A stretch of 64,000 nt of DNA. It comes from Helcococcus ovis (GTDB taxonomy: Bacteria > Bacillota > Clostridia > Tissierellales > Peptoniphilaceae). Position numbers and translations under genes: made by a program. Shown here one piece after another: positions 34,940 to 43,781 of the stretch. The stretch lies in contig NZ_CP119081.1 in assembly GCF_004524775.2 (NCBI RefSeq), forward strand, positions 62,001 through 126,000, in the 5' to 3' direction. A model generated the notes under the pieces. It did not search any database, was not told the origin of the DNA, and was given only the letters and a program-made list of their open reading frames with translations. Every line of letters begins with the position of its first letter. Position 1 is the stretch's first letter.

Positions 34940-36390
34940 AATTATATAATAAAGAAGATTTAAGAAATTCAAGAATATTTTTTGATAAAAAACCACCTAA
35001 ATTTATGATTTTTTTGGTTTATTTTTTGATATTTTCAGTGATAATGTCTATATTAGGTGCTGGTAAAATTAATAAAAATTATATAGTAAAAGCACAAGGA
35101 AGTATTGCAGACAAAAATATAGTTTATCACTCATCTAATGTAAATGGAACTGTAATTAAATTAATTAAAAATGAGGGAGATTATGTCAAAGAAGATGAGA
35201 GTATATTAATAATTTCAAATGGAGAAGAAAATACACAAAGAAAAGAATATGAAAAAATTTTAAAAGAAAATAAAGAAAAGTTGGAATTATTAAATAAATA
35301 TAGAAATTCACTAGATACAAAACAAAATTTATTGAAGGATATGGGAGCAGAGCAAGAGTATTATGGTAAGGTGGAATATTATCTTTCCGGATTAAAAGGA
35401 GATGGATTAAACAAATCCTTCTTAAATGAAGATATAGGAAAAAAGCAACATAAATTAGCATCAAAGATAAATGAAAAAAATGAGTTAGGAAATTCTATAA
35501 AAAATTTAGAAGAAAATAAAAAATATTATGATAAATTAGCTTCTGATTATGAAAAATTAAATTATGAAATATCTGATTTAGAAGCAGAAATTTTACAATT
35601 AAAAAGCAATGAAAAAGAAAATTCAAATTTAATTAAAATAAAAGAAAAAGAATTAAAAGTTAAGAAAGAAAAGTATAGAGAAAATTCAAAAATAGTTGAA
35701 AATAGAGCAAAATCAGAAAATGAATATCAAACAACAAAATCAAAAATAGAATCTTTAACATCAGAAATAGATGGGTTAAGTGAAGAAATAAAACAATTGA
35801 ACAGACAGGAAGTTTCGCCGAAACAATCAAATCAAATATATTTTCAACTTATAAATGAAATCGGGGCAGAAATAAAAACAATAGAAAAAAATAATGCAGA
35901 TATAAATCTAAATATATCAGTATTATCAAAAAGAGATAAAAATTATGAATTAAAAGCAAAAAAATCAGGGAAAATACATTTTCTAAATAATATAAAAGAG
36001 GGATTAAATGTACAAGCAAATCAGCCGTTATTAGAAATATCCACATTAGAAAAAGAAAATTATTATGTAGATGCATATGTAAATATTATTGACATATCTA
36101 AAATAAAAATAAATCAAGATGTTGATATTTCAATTATTGGAGTTAATACATATAAATATGGTACATTAAAAGGAAAAATTAAATATATAGAAAATGGGAC
36201 AACTAGTATTCAAACACAAGAGGGAAATAAGAGCTTCTATAAAGTTAAAGTAGAATTGGAAATAAAAGAATTGGTAAGCAAAAAAGATAAAATAAAATTA
36301 TTTTTATCAATGCCTGTAGAAGCAAGAATAATTTATGATAAAGAAACTTATTTAGATTATATTTTAGAAAAATTAAGTTTTAAGGAATAA
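34936..36390 (+). CDS. HlyD-family bacteriocin secretion accessory protein
   Basis: A 484-residue membrane-fusion-type protein that partners C39-ABC exporters in Gram-positive peptide export. One membrane helix lies at about 24-43 (FMIFLVYFLIFSVIMSIL), followed by the split lipoyl/barrel strands (VNGTVIKLIKNEGDYVKEDE), a long Lys/Glu/Asn-rich coiled coil (about 100-310), and the returning barrel (SGKIHFLNNIKEGLNVQANQ). It overlaps the preceding gene by four bases. A broken relative lies at 27292. It is the only intact accessory protein in the locus. Confidence 0.9.
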   Translation: MKLYNKEDLRNSRIFFDKKPPKFMIFLVYFLIFSVIMSILGAGKINKNYIVKAQGSIADKNIVYHSSNVNGTVIKLIKNEGDYVKEDESILIISNGEENTQRKEYEKILKENKEKLELLNKYRNSLDTKQNLLKDMGAEQEYYGKVEYYLSGLKGDGLNKSFLNEDIGKKQHKLASKINEKNELGNSIKNLEENKKYYDKLASDYEKLNYEISDLEAEILQLKSNEKENSNLIKIKEKELKVKKEKYRENSKIVENRAKSENEYQTTKSKIESLTSEIDGLSEEIKQLNRQEVSPKQSNQIYFQLINEIGAEIKTIEKNNADINLNISVLSKRDKNYELKAKKSGKIHFLNNIKEGLNVQANQPLLEISTLEKENYYVDAYVNIIDISKIKINQDVDISIIGVNTYKYGTLKGKIKYIENGTTSIQTQEGNKSFYKVKVELEIKELVSKKDKIKLFLSMPVEARIIYDKETYLDYILEKLSFKE

Positions 36391-36404
36391 AATAGGAGGA
36401 AAAT

Positions 36405-36767
36405 ATGGAATTAGTATTACCACAAAATTACGTAGAGATAGAACAAGAGGAAATGGAGTATTTGGATGGGGGAATATATGTTAATGATGAAACAGTTAAA
36501 CAAATAGGATATGCATTAGGAGTAACAGGATCTACAAGTATAGCTGCAGTAGCTATATCTGTAAAATTGGGAGCGGCGGCAATAGTAGCAAAATTATCTG
36601 TCATTCCGGGAGGAAATATAATTGCCGCTGTAGGAGCTGCATATATAATAGCAAACGCAGGAAATATAGCTCCAGCATTTGTTAGTGCATTGGTAAGAGG
36701 TAAGGGAATGGATATAGGAACTAGCTGGTGGTACGCATTACCAGTTTTATCATTTTCAGCTAGATAA
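36405..36767 (+). CDS. Double-glycine bacteriocin-like precursor 6
   Basis: A 120-residue precursor with the full leader and a 97-residue core starting IYVNDETVKQIGYALGVTGS. It is Ala/Gly/Ile-rich, without cysteine, and ends DIGTSWWYALPVLSFSAR. Start and end resemble the ON-frame core of precursor 2, so the two form a second core subfamily. It lies 14 bases after the HlyD gene with AATAGGAGG in between, so it is likely co-transcribed with the export genes. Confidence 0.85.
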   Translation: MELVLPQNYVEIEQEEMEYLDGGIYVNDETVKQIGYALGVTGSTSIAAVAISVKLGAAAIVAKLSVIPGGNIIAAVGAAYIIANAGNIAPAFVSALVRGKGMDIGTSWWYALPVLSFSAR

Positions 36768-36775
36768 AATTATTT

Positions 36776-37201
36776 ATGAAAAATTTATATAACTTTAAAA
36801 AAGATAATAATATATTTGTTCACTTTATTTACTATATTTTAGTACTTTTATTACTATATTATAAACTAAAAACAAAAAGTGTAATAATTTTTGTTTTATT
36901 TATTTTTATCTGTTTATCTTTAGTGTATAGTATGACCGTAAATAATTATAAAGTGATTCCTACTAAAACAATAGGAAAAGTATTATATTATTTTAGAATA
37001 ATACTGAAAATTTCATTTTATTTAATTATGATAGGATTAAATGTAGAAAATTCTAATTATATTATCTATATATTTATTTTTTATTTACTGTTAGAAATTT
37101 TAATTACAAATATTTACATTAAATTCAAAAAAAATATTTTTTATTATTTTTCAGATGATAAAATAAGTAAAAAATATGAAAATATTATTAATAAGAAATA
37201 A
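36776..37201 (+). CDS. Membrane protein, putative immunity to precursor 6
   Basis: A 141-residue protein with four or five hydrophobic segments (FVHFIYYILVLLLLYY, VIIFVLFIFICLSLVY, YIIYIFIFYLLLEILI). It is Lys/Asn-rich at both ends. It begins eight bases after the precursor 6 stop. No family is recognised; the position supports immunity. Confidence 0.55.
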   Translation: MKNLYNFKKDNNIFVHFIYYILVLLLLYYKLKTKSVIIFVLFIFICLSLVYSMTVNNYKVIPTKTIGKVLYYFRIILKISFYLIMIGLNVENSNYIIYIFIFYLLLEILITNIYIKFKKNIFYYFSDDKISKKYENIINKK

Positions 37202-37259
37202 TAAAATAGGTAAAATAAAGTAGGGTTTTATTAAAAAATAATAAAAATAGGAGGAAAAT

Positions 37260-37544
37260 ATGGAATTAGTATTACCACAAAATTACGTAGAGATAGAACA
37301 AGAGGAAATGGAGTATTTGGATGGTGGGGAAATGCAGTATATGGAAGCACCGGGAAAATTATCAAAAGAGAAATGGATATATATGTATACTGCTCAGCCT
37401 TATGCTTTTTATAAAAATTCTAAAACAGGAGAAATAAAAATGGTACAGGTTACATCTATAAATCAACATCTTATTAATGTTGTTACAAAAAAATGGGCAG
37501 ATTCTATAGCTAATGCTGGAAATTACTTTGGAGGTAGACCATAA
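37260..37544 (+). CDS. Double-glycine precursor 7, atypical hydrophilic core
   Basis: A 94-residue precursor with the same leader, but a different kind of core: 71 residues from EMQYMEAPGKLSKEKWIYMY to SIANAGNYFGGRP. It is polar and aromatic, has Lys/Gln/Asn throughout and no Gly/Ala-rich helix, and lacks cysteine. AATAGGAGG precedes the ATG. The next gene starts two bases after its stop. The identical leader shows the same export route, while the target is likely different from the hydrophobic peptides. Confidence 0.8.
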   Translation: MELVLPQNYVEIEQEEMEYLDGGEMQYMEAPGKLSKEKWIYMYTAQPYAFYKNSKTGEIKMVQVTSINQHLINVVTKKWADSIANAGNYFGGRP

Positions 37545-37546
37545 CA

Positions 37547-37843
37547 ATGAACAAAAGGGAACAGAAAAAAGTTTTTTTAGATAAATTACATAATATTTAT
37601 AACAATAAGCAGTTAAATTTATCTAAAAACACAAAAAGTGAAATATTGAAACAATATACAGAGTTAATGAATGGCAAAACTAATATAAATTATGCATCTT
37701 ATCATCTTTATCCTTTTATTAAAAATGAATGTTATAATAATAAATCAGACGAATTAGATGAACTTTTAAAACTTGTTCTAAAATATAGATGGAGAAGTTA
37801 TTTTGGAATGATTTTGTGTTCAGCTTTTGATGGATTTAGATAA
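37547..37843 (+). CDS. Soluble helical protein, putative immunity to precursor 7
   Basis: A 98-residue charged, all-helical protein (REQKKVFLDKLHNIYNNKQL, ELDELLKLVLKYRW) with no membrane helix. Size and helical build recall the pediocin/enterocin-A immunity family, but no motif proves it. It is the only soluble immunity candidate of the locus, paired with the only hydrophilic core. It is the last gene of the peptide locus; a structured element follows. Confidence 0.55.
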   Translation: MNKREQKKVFLDKLHNIYNNKQLNLSKNTKSEILKQYTELMNGKTNINYASYHLYPFIKNECYNNKSDELDELLKLVLKYRWRSYFGMILCSAFDGFR

Positions 37844-37902
37844 AAAAGTTGATTATATTTAATTTACGGAACATAGTCAATCAATAAAAAAACACATAAA
37901 TA

Positions 37903-37986
37903 ATCAATACAAAAAATCCACGCAGGCACCTCCGCAGGACCTTCAGGTCCGAGGACCAGTGCCGTAAGTGGATTTTTTGTATTGAT
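37903..37986. repeat. Structured element, copy B (inverse orientation)
   Basis: A perfect 19-base outer stem (from ATCAATACAAAAAATCCAC at 37903-37921 to its complement at 37968-37986). Read on the reverse strand it matches copy A: TTAC/TGC loop, GGCA/TGCC stem, CTGGT bulge, CCTC/GAGG stem, TGCG loop, apical GGACC-TGAA-GGTCC. The apical stem differs from copy A on both sides but still pairs. The stem also ends both strands in T or A runs. Confidence 0.75.
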
Positions 37987-38021
37987 CTTTTATAAATGAT
38001 ATAATATTTTTTGAGGTGAAT

Positions 38022-39950
38022 ATGGCAGAAATTACAGTTAGTAAATTGGCTAAATCATTTGGAATTAAGAAAATTTTTTCAGATATAAGTTTTAATTTAA
38101 ATATTGGTGATAAGGTAGGTATTGTTGGGCCTAATGGGGCTGGGAAGACTACTTTGTTTAACATTCTTACTGGAAAAGATAAAGAATTCGAGGGGAATGT
38201 TTATTTGAAAAATAATGTGAAAATAGGATACATGCATCAAAATATTAGTTTAAATAGTGAAAAAACTATTTATGAGGAGATGCTTGAAGTTTTTGATTAC
38301 ATTCATGATATTGAAAGAAGACTTAAAGAATTTGAAAAAAAATTAGAAAATCACGATGACTTAGATGAATTAGAGAAAAATACAATTAAATATACAGAGC
38401 TTATTGAACAATATTCTGAATTGGGTGGAGCATATTTTGAAAATAAAATTGAAGCTGTGCTTGTAGGGATGGGATTTGGAAGAGAAAGATTTAATGATGA
38501 TATTGTTAATTTGAGTGGTGGAGAAAAATCAAGATTAGAACTTGCAAAATTATTAATTTCTGATGCTGATATACTATTTTTAGATGAACCTACAAACCAT
38601 TTGGATATGCAAACTATTGAATTTGTAGAGAGCATAATTAAAGAAACTAAAAAATTAGTTGTGTTCATATCTCATGATAGATATTTTCTTGATAAAGTTG
38701 CAAATAGAATATTCTTACTTGAAAATGGAAAGTTAAATACATATAACACTAATTATACAAATTTTATTGAAAGAAGAAAAAAGGAAATTGAGGTTGCACA
38801 AAGGGCTTATGAAAATCAACAAAAAGAGGTTGAAAGACAAGAGGAGATAATTGAAAGATTTGCTAATCTTGGGGGTTCTATGAGAAAACGAGGTATTTCT
38901 CAGTCAAGATCTAGACAAAAATTGTTGGATAAAATGAAATTAATGGATAGGCCGGAAGTTTTTGATGAAAAGATGAGGTTAAAATTTACACCGGCAAGAG
39001 TAAGTGGGCAGGATGTGTTGAGTTTCTCAAATGTTTCAAAGTCGTTTGATGAAAAAATTCTTTATCAAGATATTTCATTTAATATTTATAGAGGTCAAAA
39101 AGTTGGGCTAATTGGAGGGAATGGCACCGGTAAGACAACTTTATTTAAGATGATACTTCATAAGTTGAAGCCGGATACAGGTGAGGTTAGATTGGGGGAA
39201 AGCGTATTTCCTGAGTACTTTGATCAAGAACAAAAAAATTTGGATTTAGATAAAACTATTATTGATGAAGTATGGGATAAATATCCTAGTTTAACGCATT
39301 ATGATTTGAGATCATATTTAGCACGTTTTATGTTTATTGGAGATGATATTTTCAAGATTATTGGAGATTTAAGTGGTGGTGAAAGATCCAGAATTACTTT
39401 ATTAGAACTTATGTTATCTGATTCTAATTTTTTGCTTATGGATGAGCCTACAAACCACCTTGATATTGATTCAAAAGAGGTTTTAGAAGATGCTTTAAAT
39501 GATTATGAAGCGACAGCCTTTATGATTAGTCATGATAGATATTTTTTAAATAAGGTTTGTGATATTATTTTTGAAATTAAAGATGGAAAATTAAATATCT
39601 ATGATGGAAATTATGATTATTACTTATCCAAGCAAGAACTTGATGTTGATTTTGAACCGAATGAAACTGTAAATAAAACACAGAGAAAAAAAGAGATGCG
39701 ACGTGAAAAAGATTTTAATAAAAAGATTAAGCAAATCAAAATCGCTATAAAAAAATTAGAAAAAAGAATAGAAGAAATTGATAAAAATATAGAAGAAATT
39801 AACATTGAATTTACTAAAAAAGAGGTGTATGAAAACTTTGAAAAAATAAGTAAATTAAATGAAAAATTAAAAATGCTTAATGAAGAAAAATTAAAAATTG
39901 ATGAAGATTGGTTTAAATTAAATCAACAACTAGAAGAAATGGAAAATTAA
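38022..39950 (+). CDS. ABC-F family ATP-binding protein
   Basis: A 642-residue soluble protein with two ABC ATPase domains and no membrane part. Walker A motifs are GPNGAGKTT (about 35) and GGNGTGKTT (about 367), signatures LSGGEKSR and LSGGERSR, each followed by LFLDEPTNHLD or LMDEPTNHLD. The linker and a C-terminal Lys/Glu coiled coil (about 540-640) resemble Uup/YdiF members. ABC-F proteins act on the ribosome; some protect it from antibiotics. I use ATG 38022 with GAGGTG in front; a GTG at 38016 overlaps that site. Confidence 0.9.
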   Translation: MAEITVSKLAKSFGIKKIFSDISFNLNIGDKVGIVGPNGAGKTTLFNILTGKDKEFEGNVYLKNNVKIGYMHQNISLNSEKTIYEEMLEVFDYIHDIERRLKEFEKKLENHDDLDELEKNTIKYTELIEQYSELGGAYFENKIEAVLVGMGFGRERFNDDIVNLSGGEKSRLELAKLLISDADILFLDEPTNHLDMQTIEFVESIIKETKKLVVFISHDRYFLDKVANRIFLLENGKLNTYNTNYTNFIERRKKEIEVAQRAYENQQKEVERQEEIIERFANLGGSMRKRGISQSRSRQKLLDKMKLMDRPEVFDEKMRLKFTPARVSGQDVLSFSNVSKSFDEKILYQDISFNIYRGQKVGLIGGNGTGKTTLFKMILHKLKPDTGEVRLGESVFPEYFDQEQKNLDLDKTIIDEVWDKYPSLTHYDLRSYLARFMFIGDDIFKIIGDLSGGERSRITLLELMLSDSNFLLMDEPTNHLDIDSKEVLEDALNDYEATAFMISHDRYFLNKVCDIIFEIKDGKLNIYDGNYDYYLSKQELDVDFEPNETVNKTQRKKEMRREKDFNKKIKQIKIAIKKLEKRIEEIDKNIEEINIEFTKKEVYENFEKISKLNEKLKMLNEEKLKIDEDWFKLNQQLEEMEN

Positions 39951-39951
39951 T

Positions 39952-40965
39952 ATGAGCAATAAAAAAGTAATTAAATTATTTATTATTTCAATATTTATAA
40001 TTTTGATAACATCTTGTAAGAAAAATGGGGAAAATAATACAAACATTTCATTGGTATTATTAAATGAAAATATCGAAAATGAAGGAAGGGCAAAGCAAAT
40101 TTACGATTCTATTAAAAATAATAAAAAAGACTCTAATTTTAATTATTATATTGAAAATAGTAATCAAGGTTTTAGTAATAGATTGAAAAATATTCTAAGT
40201 AATAAAAAGAATAATTTAATAGTGGTGGATAGTTTTTTAGTTAATAATGAATTAGAATTTGTTGCAGAGTCAAATCAAAATTCAAAATTTATAGCTCTAG
40301 ATACTGTTATAGACCCTGTCAAAAAAAATATTAATTCAATAGCATTTAAAACAGAAGAATCTTCATATTTAGCGGGATATTTAGCAGGATTAGTTACAAA
40401 AACAAATAAAATAGGCTATGTTGGTCCAACAAAGGGACTGATAAACGATCCATATGAATATGGATTTAAGGCCGGAATATTACAAGCTTCAAAGGAGTTA
40501 AATAAGGCTATAGATTTTTATGTACAGAATATTGAAGATTTTAATAATGAAAAATTAGGTAGAGATATAGCTAATAAAATGTATGAAGACGGTGTTGATA
40601 TAATCTATCAAACTGTTTGGAATACGGGATTAGGGATTATTGATAGTGCAAGTAAACATGGTAAGTACTATATCGGTTTTGACCAAGATCAATCAAGTAT
40701 TGCACCTAATTATCATTTAATTTCAACATTAAAAAGATATGATAATGTAATCAAAACAGAATTAGAAACTTACTTAAAAACAAAGAAAATTGATGGTATA
40801 AAAAAAGTGTTAGGCCTTAAAGAAAATGCTGTAGGGGTTTCAGAATATAAGCAAAATGATTTTTATGATAAAAAAACTTATGATAAGATGTTTTCTTTGA
40901 TTGAAAAAATTAAAAAAGGAGAAATAAAAGTTCCATTTGATTTTGGAAGCTATAATAAATATTAA
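39952..40965 (+). CDS. BMP-family lipoprotein, degenerate ligand site
   Basis: A 337-residue lipoprotein (lipobox ITSC, C22) of the basic-membrane-protein/PnrA nucleoside-binding family. The later part follows the next gene closely (ESSYLAGYLAGLVTKTNKIG, YEYGFKAG, IGFDQDQSS). The N-terminal GGVDDESFNQSAW ligand motif, present in the neighbour, is not recognisable here (NENIENEGRAKQIY). It may bind another ligand or be decaying. It starts one base after the ABC-F stop, so it is probably co-transcribed with that gene. Confidence 0.8.
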   Translation: MSNKKVIKLFIISIFIILITSCKKNGENNTNISLVLLNENIENEGRAKQIYDSIKNNKKDSNFNYYIENSNQGFSNRLKNILSNKKNNLIVVDSFLVNNELEFVAESNQNSKFIALDTVIDPVKKNINSIAFKTEESSYLAGYLAGLVTKTNKIGYVGPTKGLINDPYEYGFKAGILQASKELNKAIDFYVQNIEDFNNEKLGRDIANKMYEDGVDIIYQTVWNTGLGIIDSASKHGKYYIGFDQDQSSIAPNYHLISTLKRYDNVIKTELETYLKTKKIDGIKKVLGLKENAVGVSEYKQNDFYDKKTYDKMFSLIEKIKKGEIKVPFDFGSYNKY

Positions 40966-41100
40966 TTTATGAACGCATTTTCATATTTGGAATATAAAAA
41001 GTGAATATTTGTGAATACTTTTTCAAAAAGTACTAGCAAAATATTTTAAATGTGGTACAATAAATTTATACAATAAAGTATAAATATTATGGAGGAGAAA

Positions 41101-42201
41101 ATGAAAAAATTATTATCAGTTTTGTTAGCATTCGTGCTTGTATTTTCATTAGTTGCTTGTGGACAAAAGAAGCAAAATGAAACAAAGAAGGAAACTAAAA
41201 AAGAAGAAAAGAAAGTGACTACTAAGATAGATCCTAAGAAATCTGATAAAGATTTTAAAGGTAAATTAGCAGGGATGGTTACAGACACAGGTGGAGTTGA
41301 TGATGAATCATTTAACCAATCAGCATGGAAAGGTTTACAAAAGTTAAAAAAAGATACCGGAGCAGAAGTAACATATATTCAATCCGATCAAGATTCTGAT
41401 TATTTACCAAATTTAAATCGATTAGTAGATAAAAATGTTGATGTAGCATGGGGAATTGGGTTTTTATTAGCTAATCAGGTAGAAATGGCTGCACAACAAT
41501 CCCCTGATAAAAATTTTGCAATAATTGATTTTGCATATGAAAAAACTCAACCAAATTTAACAGGTGTAGTGTTTAAAGCACAAGAACCTTCATATTTAGT
41601 AGGTTATATCGCTGCTAATACAACCAAGACAAATAAAGTAGGATTTGTTGGAGGTAAAAAGGGTGTTATTATTGACCAATTCGATTATGGGTTCAGAGCA
41701 GGTGTAAAAGATGCTGCTAAAGAGTTAGGAAAAGAAATTGAAGTAGTTGTACAATATGCTGATAGTTTCAGTGATGAAGCAAAAGGTAAATCAATAGCAA
41801 CAAAGATGTTTAATGGTGGAGCTGATGTTGTGTTCCACGCAGCAGGGGGTGCAGGTAAAGGTGTTATAGAAGCAGCTAAAGAAGTTAATAAGTTTGCAAT
41901 TGGGGTAGACCAAGATCAATCAAGATTAGCTCCAAAAAATGTTTTGACTTCAGCATTAAAGAGAGTAGATGTTGCAATATATGACGTAACAAATAAAATT
42001 TTATCAGGTGAAAAGATTGGTGGGAAAACTCTAGTCTATTCTTCAAAAGAAGCAGCAGTAGGTATTCCGGATCACACAGATAAATCATTGTATCCAAAAG
42101 AATTACATGAAAAAGCTATGCAAAAGCAAAAAGAAATAATGGATGGAAAGATAGTACCTCCATTTAATGAAGAAACATGGAAAAAATATAAAGCGAACTA
42201 A
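41101..42201 (+). CDS. Nucleoside-binding lipoprotein, BMP family
   Basis: A 366-residue solute-binding lipoprotein (lipobox LVAC, C20). The mature part begins after a Lys/Glu-rich linker with KLAGMVTDTGGVDDESFNQS, the hallmark of PnrA-type purine-nucleoside receptors, and includes GVDQDQSRLAPKNVLTSALK. I set the start at 41101 (MKKLLS) with GGAGGAG in front; an ATG at 41089 lies before that site. It heads the nucleoside importer genes and is followed by a terminator that probably gives it higher expression. Confidence 0.9.
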   Translation: MKKLLSVLLAFVLVFSLVACGQKKQNETKKETKKEEKKVTTKIDPKKSDKDFKGKLAGMVTDTGGVDDESFNQSAWKGLQKLKKDTGAEVTYIQSDQDSDYLPNLNRLVDKNVDVAWGIGFLLANQVEMAAQQSPDKNFAIIDFAYEKTQPNLTGVVFKAQEPSYLVGYIAANTTKTNKVGFVGGKKGVIIDQFDYGFRAGVKDAAKELGKEIEVVVQYADSFSDEAKGKSIATKMFNGGADVVFHAAGGAGKGVIEAAKEVNKFAIGVDQDQSRLAPKNVLTSALKRVDVAIYDVTNKILSGEKIGGKTLVYSSKEAAVGIPDHTDKSLYPKELHEKAMQKQKEIMDGKIVPPFNEETWKKYKAN

Positions 42202-42205
42202 TTTG

Positions 42206-42231
42206 AAGGGGTATGACATACCCCTTTTTTT
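42206..42231 (+). terminator. Terminator between binding protein and importer ATPase
   Basis: GGGGTAT-GAC-ATACCCC followed by T8 directly after the lipoprotein gene. No new promoter is obvious before the ATPase gene, so partial read-through likely sets a high binding-protein to transporter ratio. Confidence 0.85.
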
Positions 42232-42248
42232 ATAACAAAGGAGTAAAA

Positions 42249-43781
42249 ATGTCTGAAAATAAATATGCAGTACAAATGAATGGTATTGTTAAAAGATTTG
42301 GTGCATTTACTGCTCTTGATAACGTAAATTTAAATGTGAAAAAGGGGACTATTCACGCAATTTTAGGTGAAAACGGAGCTGGTAAATCTACATTGATGAA
42401 CGTTCTTTATGGCTTATATCAAGCTGAAGAAGGAGAAATTAAGATTAATGGTGAAGTAAAAAATATAAAAGATCCAGGGGTTGCTATAAAAAACGGTATA
42501 GGAATGGTTCATCAACATTTTATGTTGGTACATAATTTTACAGTTGTTCAAAATATTTTATTAGGAAAAGAAATAACTAAAGGGGGAATTTTCTTAGACT
42601 ATAAAAAAAGCAGACAAAAAGTTCAAGAGTTAGTAGATAAATATAGCTTAAATGTTGATTTAGATGCAAAAATAGAAAATATTTCTGTAGGGATGCAACA
42701 AAGAGTTGAAATTTTAAAGGCTTTGTATAGACAAGCGGATATACTTATATTAGATGAACCGACAGCGGTTTTGACACCGCAAGAAATTATTGAACTAATA
42801 CAAATTATGAATAATTTAACTAAAGATGGTAAAACCATAATAATCATTACTCATAAATTAGATGAAATAAAAAAATCTGCAAGTGAATGTACGATAATTA
42901 GACGTGGTAAATATATTGATATGGTTAATGTTTCGGAAGTAAGTACAAATGAGTTAGCCACAAAGATGGTTGGGCATGCTGTTAAATTAAAAGTTGATAA
43001 AGAAAAAGCAAATCCTAAGGATGTGATTTTTGAAATTAATAATTTAGTAGTTGAAGATGATAGGAAAATTTCTACTGTAAACGGCTTAAATCTTAAAATC
43101 AGAAAAGGTGAAATTTATGGAATTGCAGGTATTGACGGTAATGGTCAAAAAGAATTAGTCGAAGCGATAACTAATTTAACTAGAGTTAAATCAGGAAATA
43201 TCTTAATTAATGGTGTACAAATTCAAAATACAAGCCCTAAAAATACTATTGAAAATAAGATTTCGACAATTCACGAGGATAGACTAAAAAGAGGATTGGT
43301 TCCGAATTTTACAGTCGCAGAAAATTCTGTAATAGAAAATTATGCACAAAGACCATTTTCAAATAATGGGATTTTGAACTTTACAGAAATAAATAAATTT
43401 GCAGATGAACTTATAACTGCTTATGATGTTAGACCTGCCGATGGTAAGGGATTAAAAGCAAGATCACTTTCAGGTGGGAATCAACAAAAATTAATTATTG
43501 CCAGAGAAATTTCATCAAATCCGGATTTGTTAATAGCTGTTCAGCCTACAAGGGGGCTTGATGTAGGAGCGATAGAATATGTTCATAAAGCTTTAATTTC
43601 CCAAAGAGATGAAGGAAAAGCTATTTTATTGATTTCTTTTGAATTAGATGAAGTTATGAATGTATCAGATAAAATAGGTGTAATATACAAAGGGAAAATT
43701 CAAGAAGAATTTTTACAAGGAGAAAAAACGGAAAAAGAAATAGGATTACTAATGGCTGGAGGTAAAAATGAAAGAAAATAA
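42249..43781 (+). CDS. Nucleoside ABC transporter ATP-binding protein (double ATPase)
   Basis: A 510-residue ATPase with two ABC domains, as in RbsA/NupO-type importers. The first has Walker A GENGAGKST, signature SVGMQQRVE and ILILDEPTAVLTP. The second has GIDGNGQKE in place of Walker A and signature LSGGNQQKLIIAREI, with AVQPTRGLDVGA in Walker B, both normal for this type. I use ATG 42249 (MSENKYAVQ) with AAAGGAG in front. The 3' end overlaps the first permease by 14 bases. Confidence 0.92.
   Translation: MSENKYAVQMNGIVKRFGAFTALDNVNLNVKKGTIHAILGENGAGKSTLMNVLYGLYQAEEGEIKINGEVKNIKDPGVAIKNGIGMVHQHFMLVHNFTVVQNILLGKEITKGGIFLDYKKSRQKVQELVDKYSLNVDLDAKIENISVGMQQRVEILKALYRQADILILDEPTAVLTPQEIIELIQIMNNLTKDGKTIIIITHKLDEIKKSASECTIIRRGKYIDMVNVSEVSTNELATKMVGHAVKLKVDKEKANPKDVIFEINNLVVEDDRKISTVNGLNLKIRKGEIYGIAGIDGNGQKELVEAITNLTRVKSGNILINGVQIQNTSPKNTIENKISTIHEDRLKRGLVPNFTVAENSVIENYAQRPFSNNGILNFTEINKFADELITAYDVRPADGKGLKARSLSGGNQQKLIIAREISSNPDLLIAVQPTRGLDVGAIEYVHKALISQRDEGKAILLISFELDEVMNVSDKIGVIYKGKIQEEFLQGEKTEKEIGLLMAGGKNERK

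Noticed and set aside
26584-37330. Regularly recurring near-identical sequences of about 80 bases, considered as a CRISPR-like or other non-coding repeat array
   Set aside because: Each copy is in frame as a leader after a ribosome site, spacing is irregular (0.8-3 kb), and spacers are genes.
37547-37843. Firm assignment to the enterocin A immunity family
   Set aside because: Only size, charge and helical build agree; no diagnostic motif was seen, so it is left as putative.
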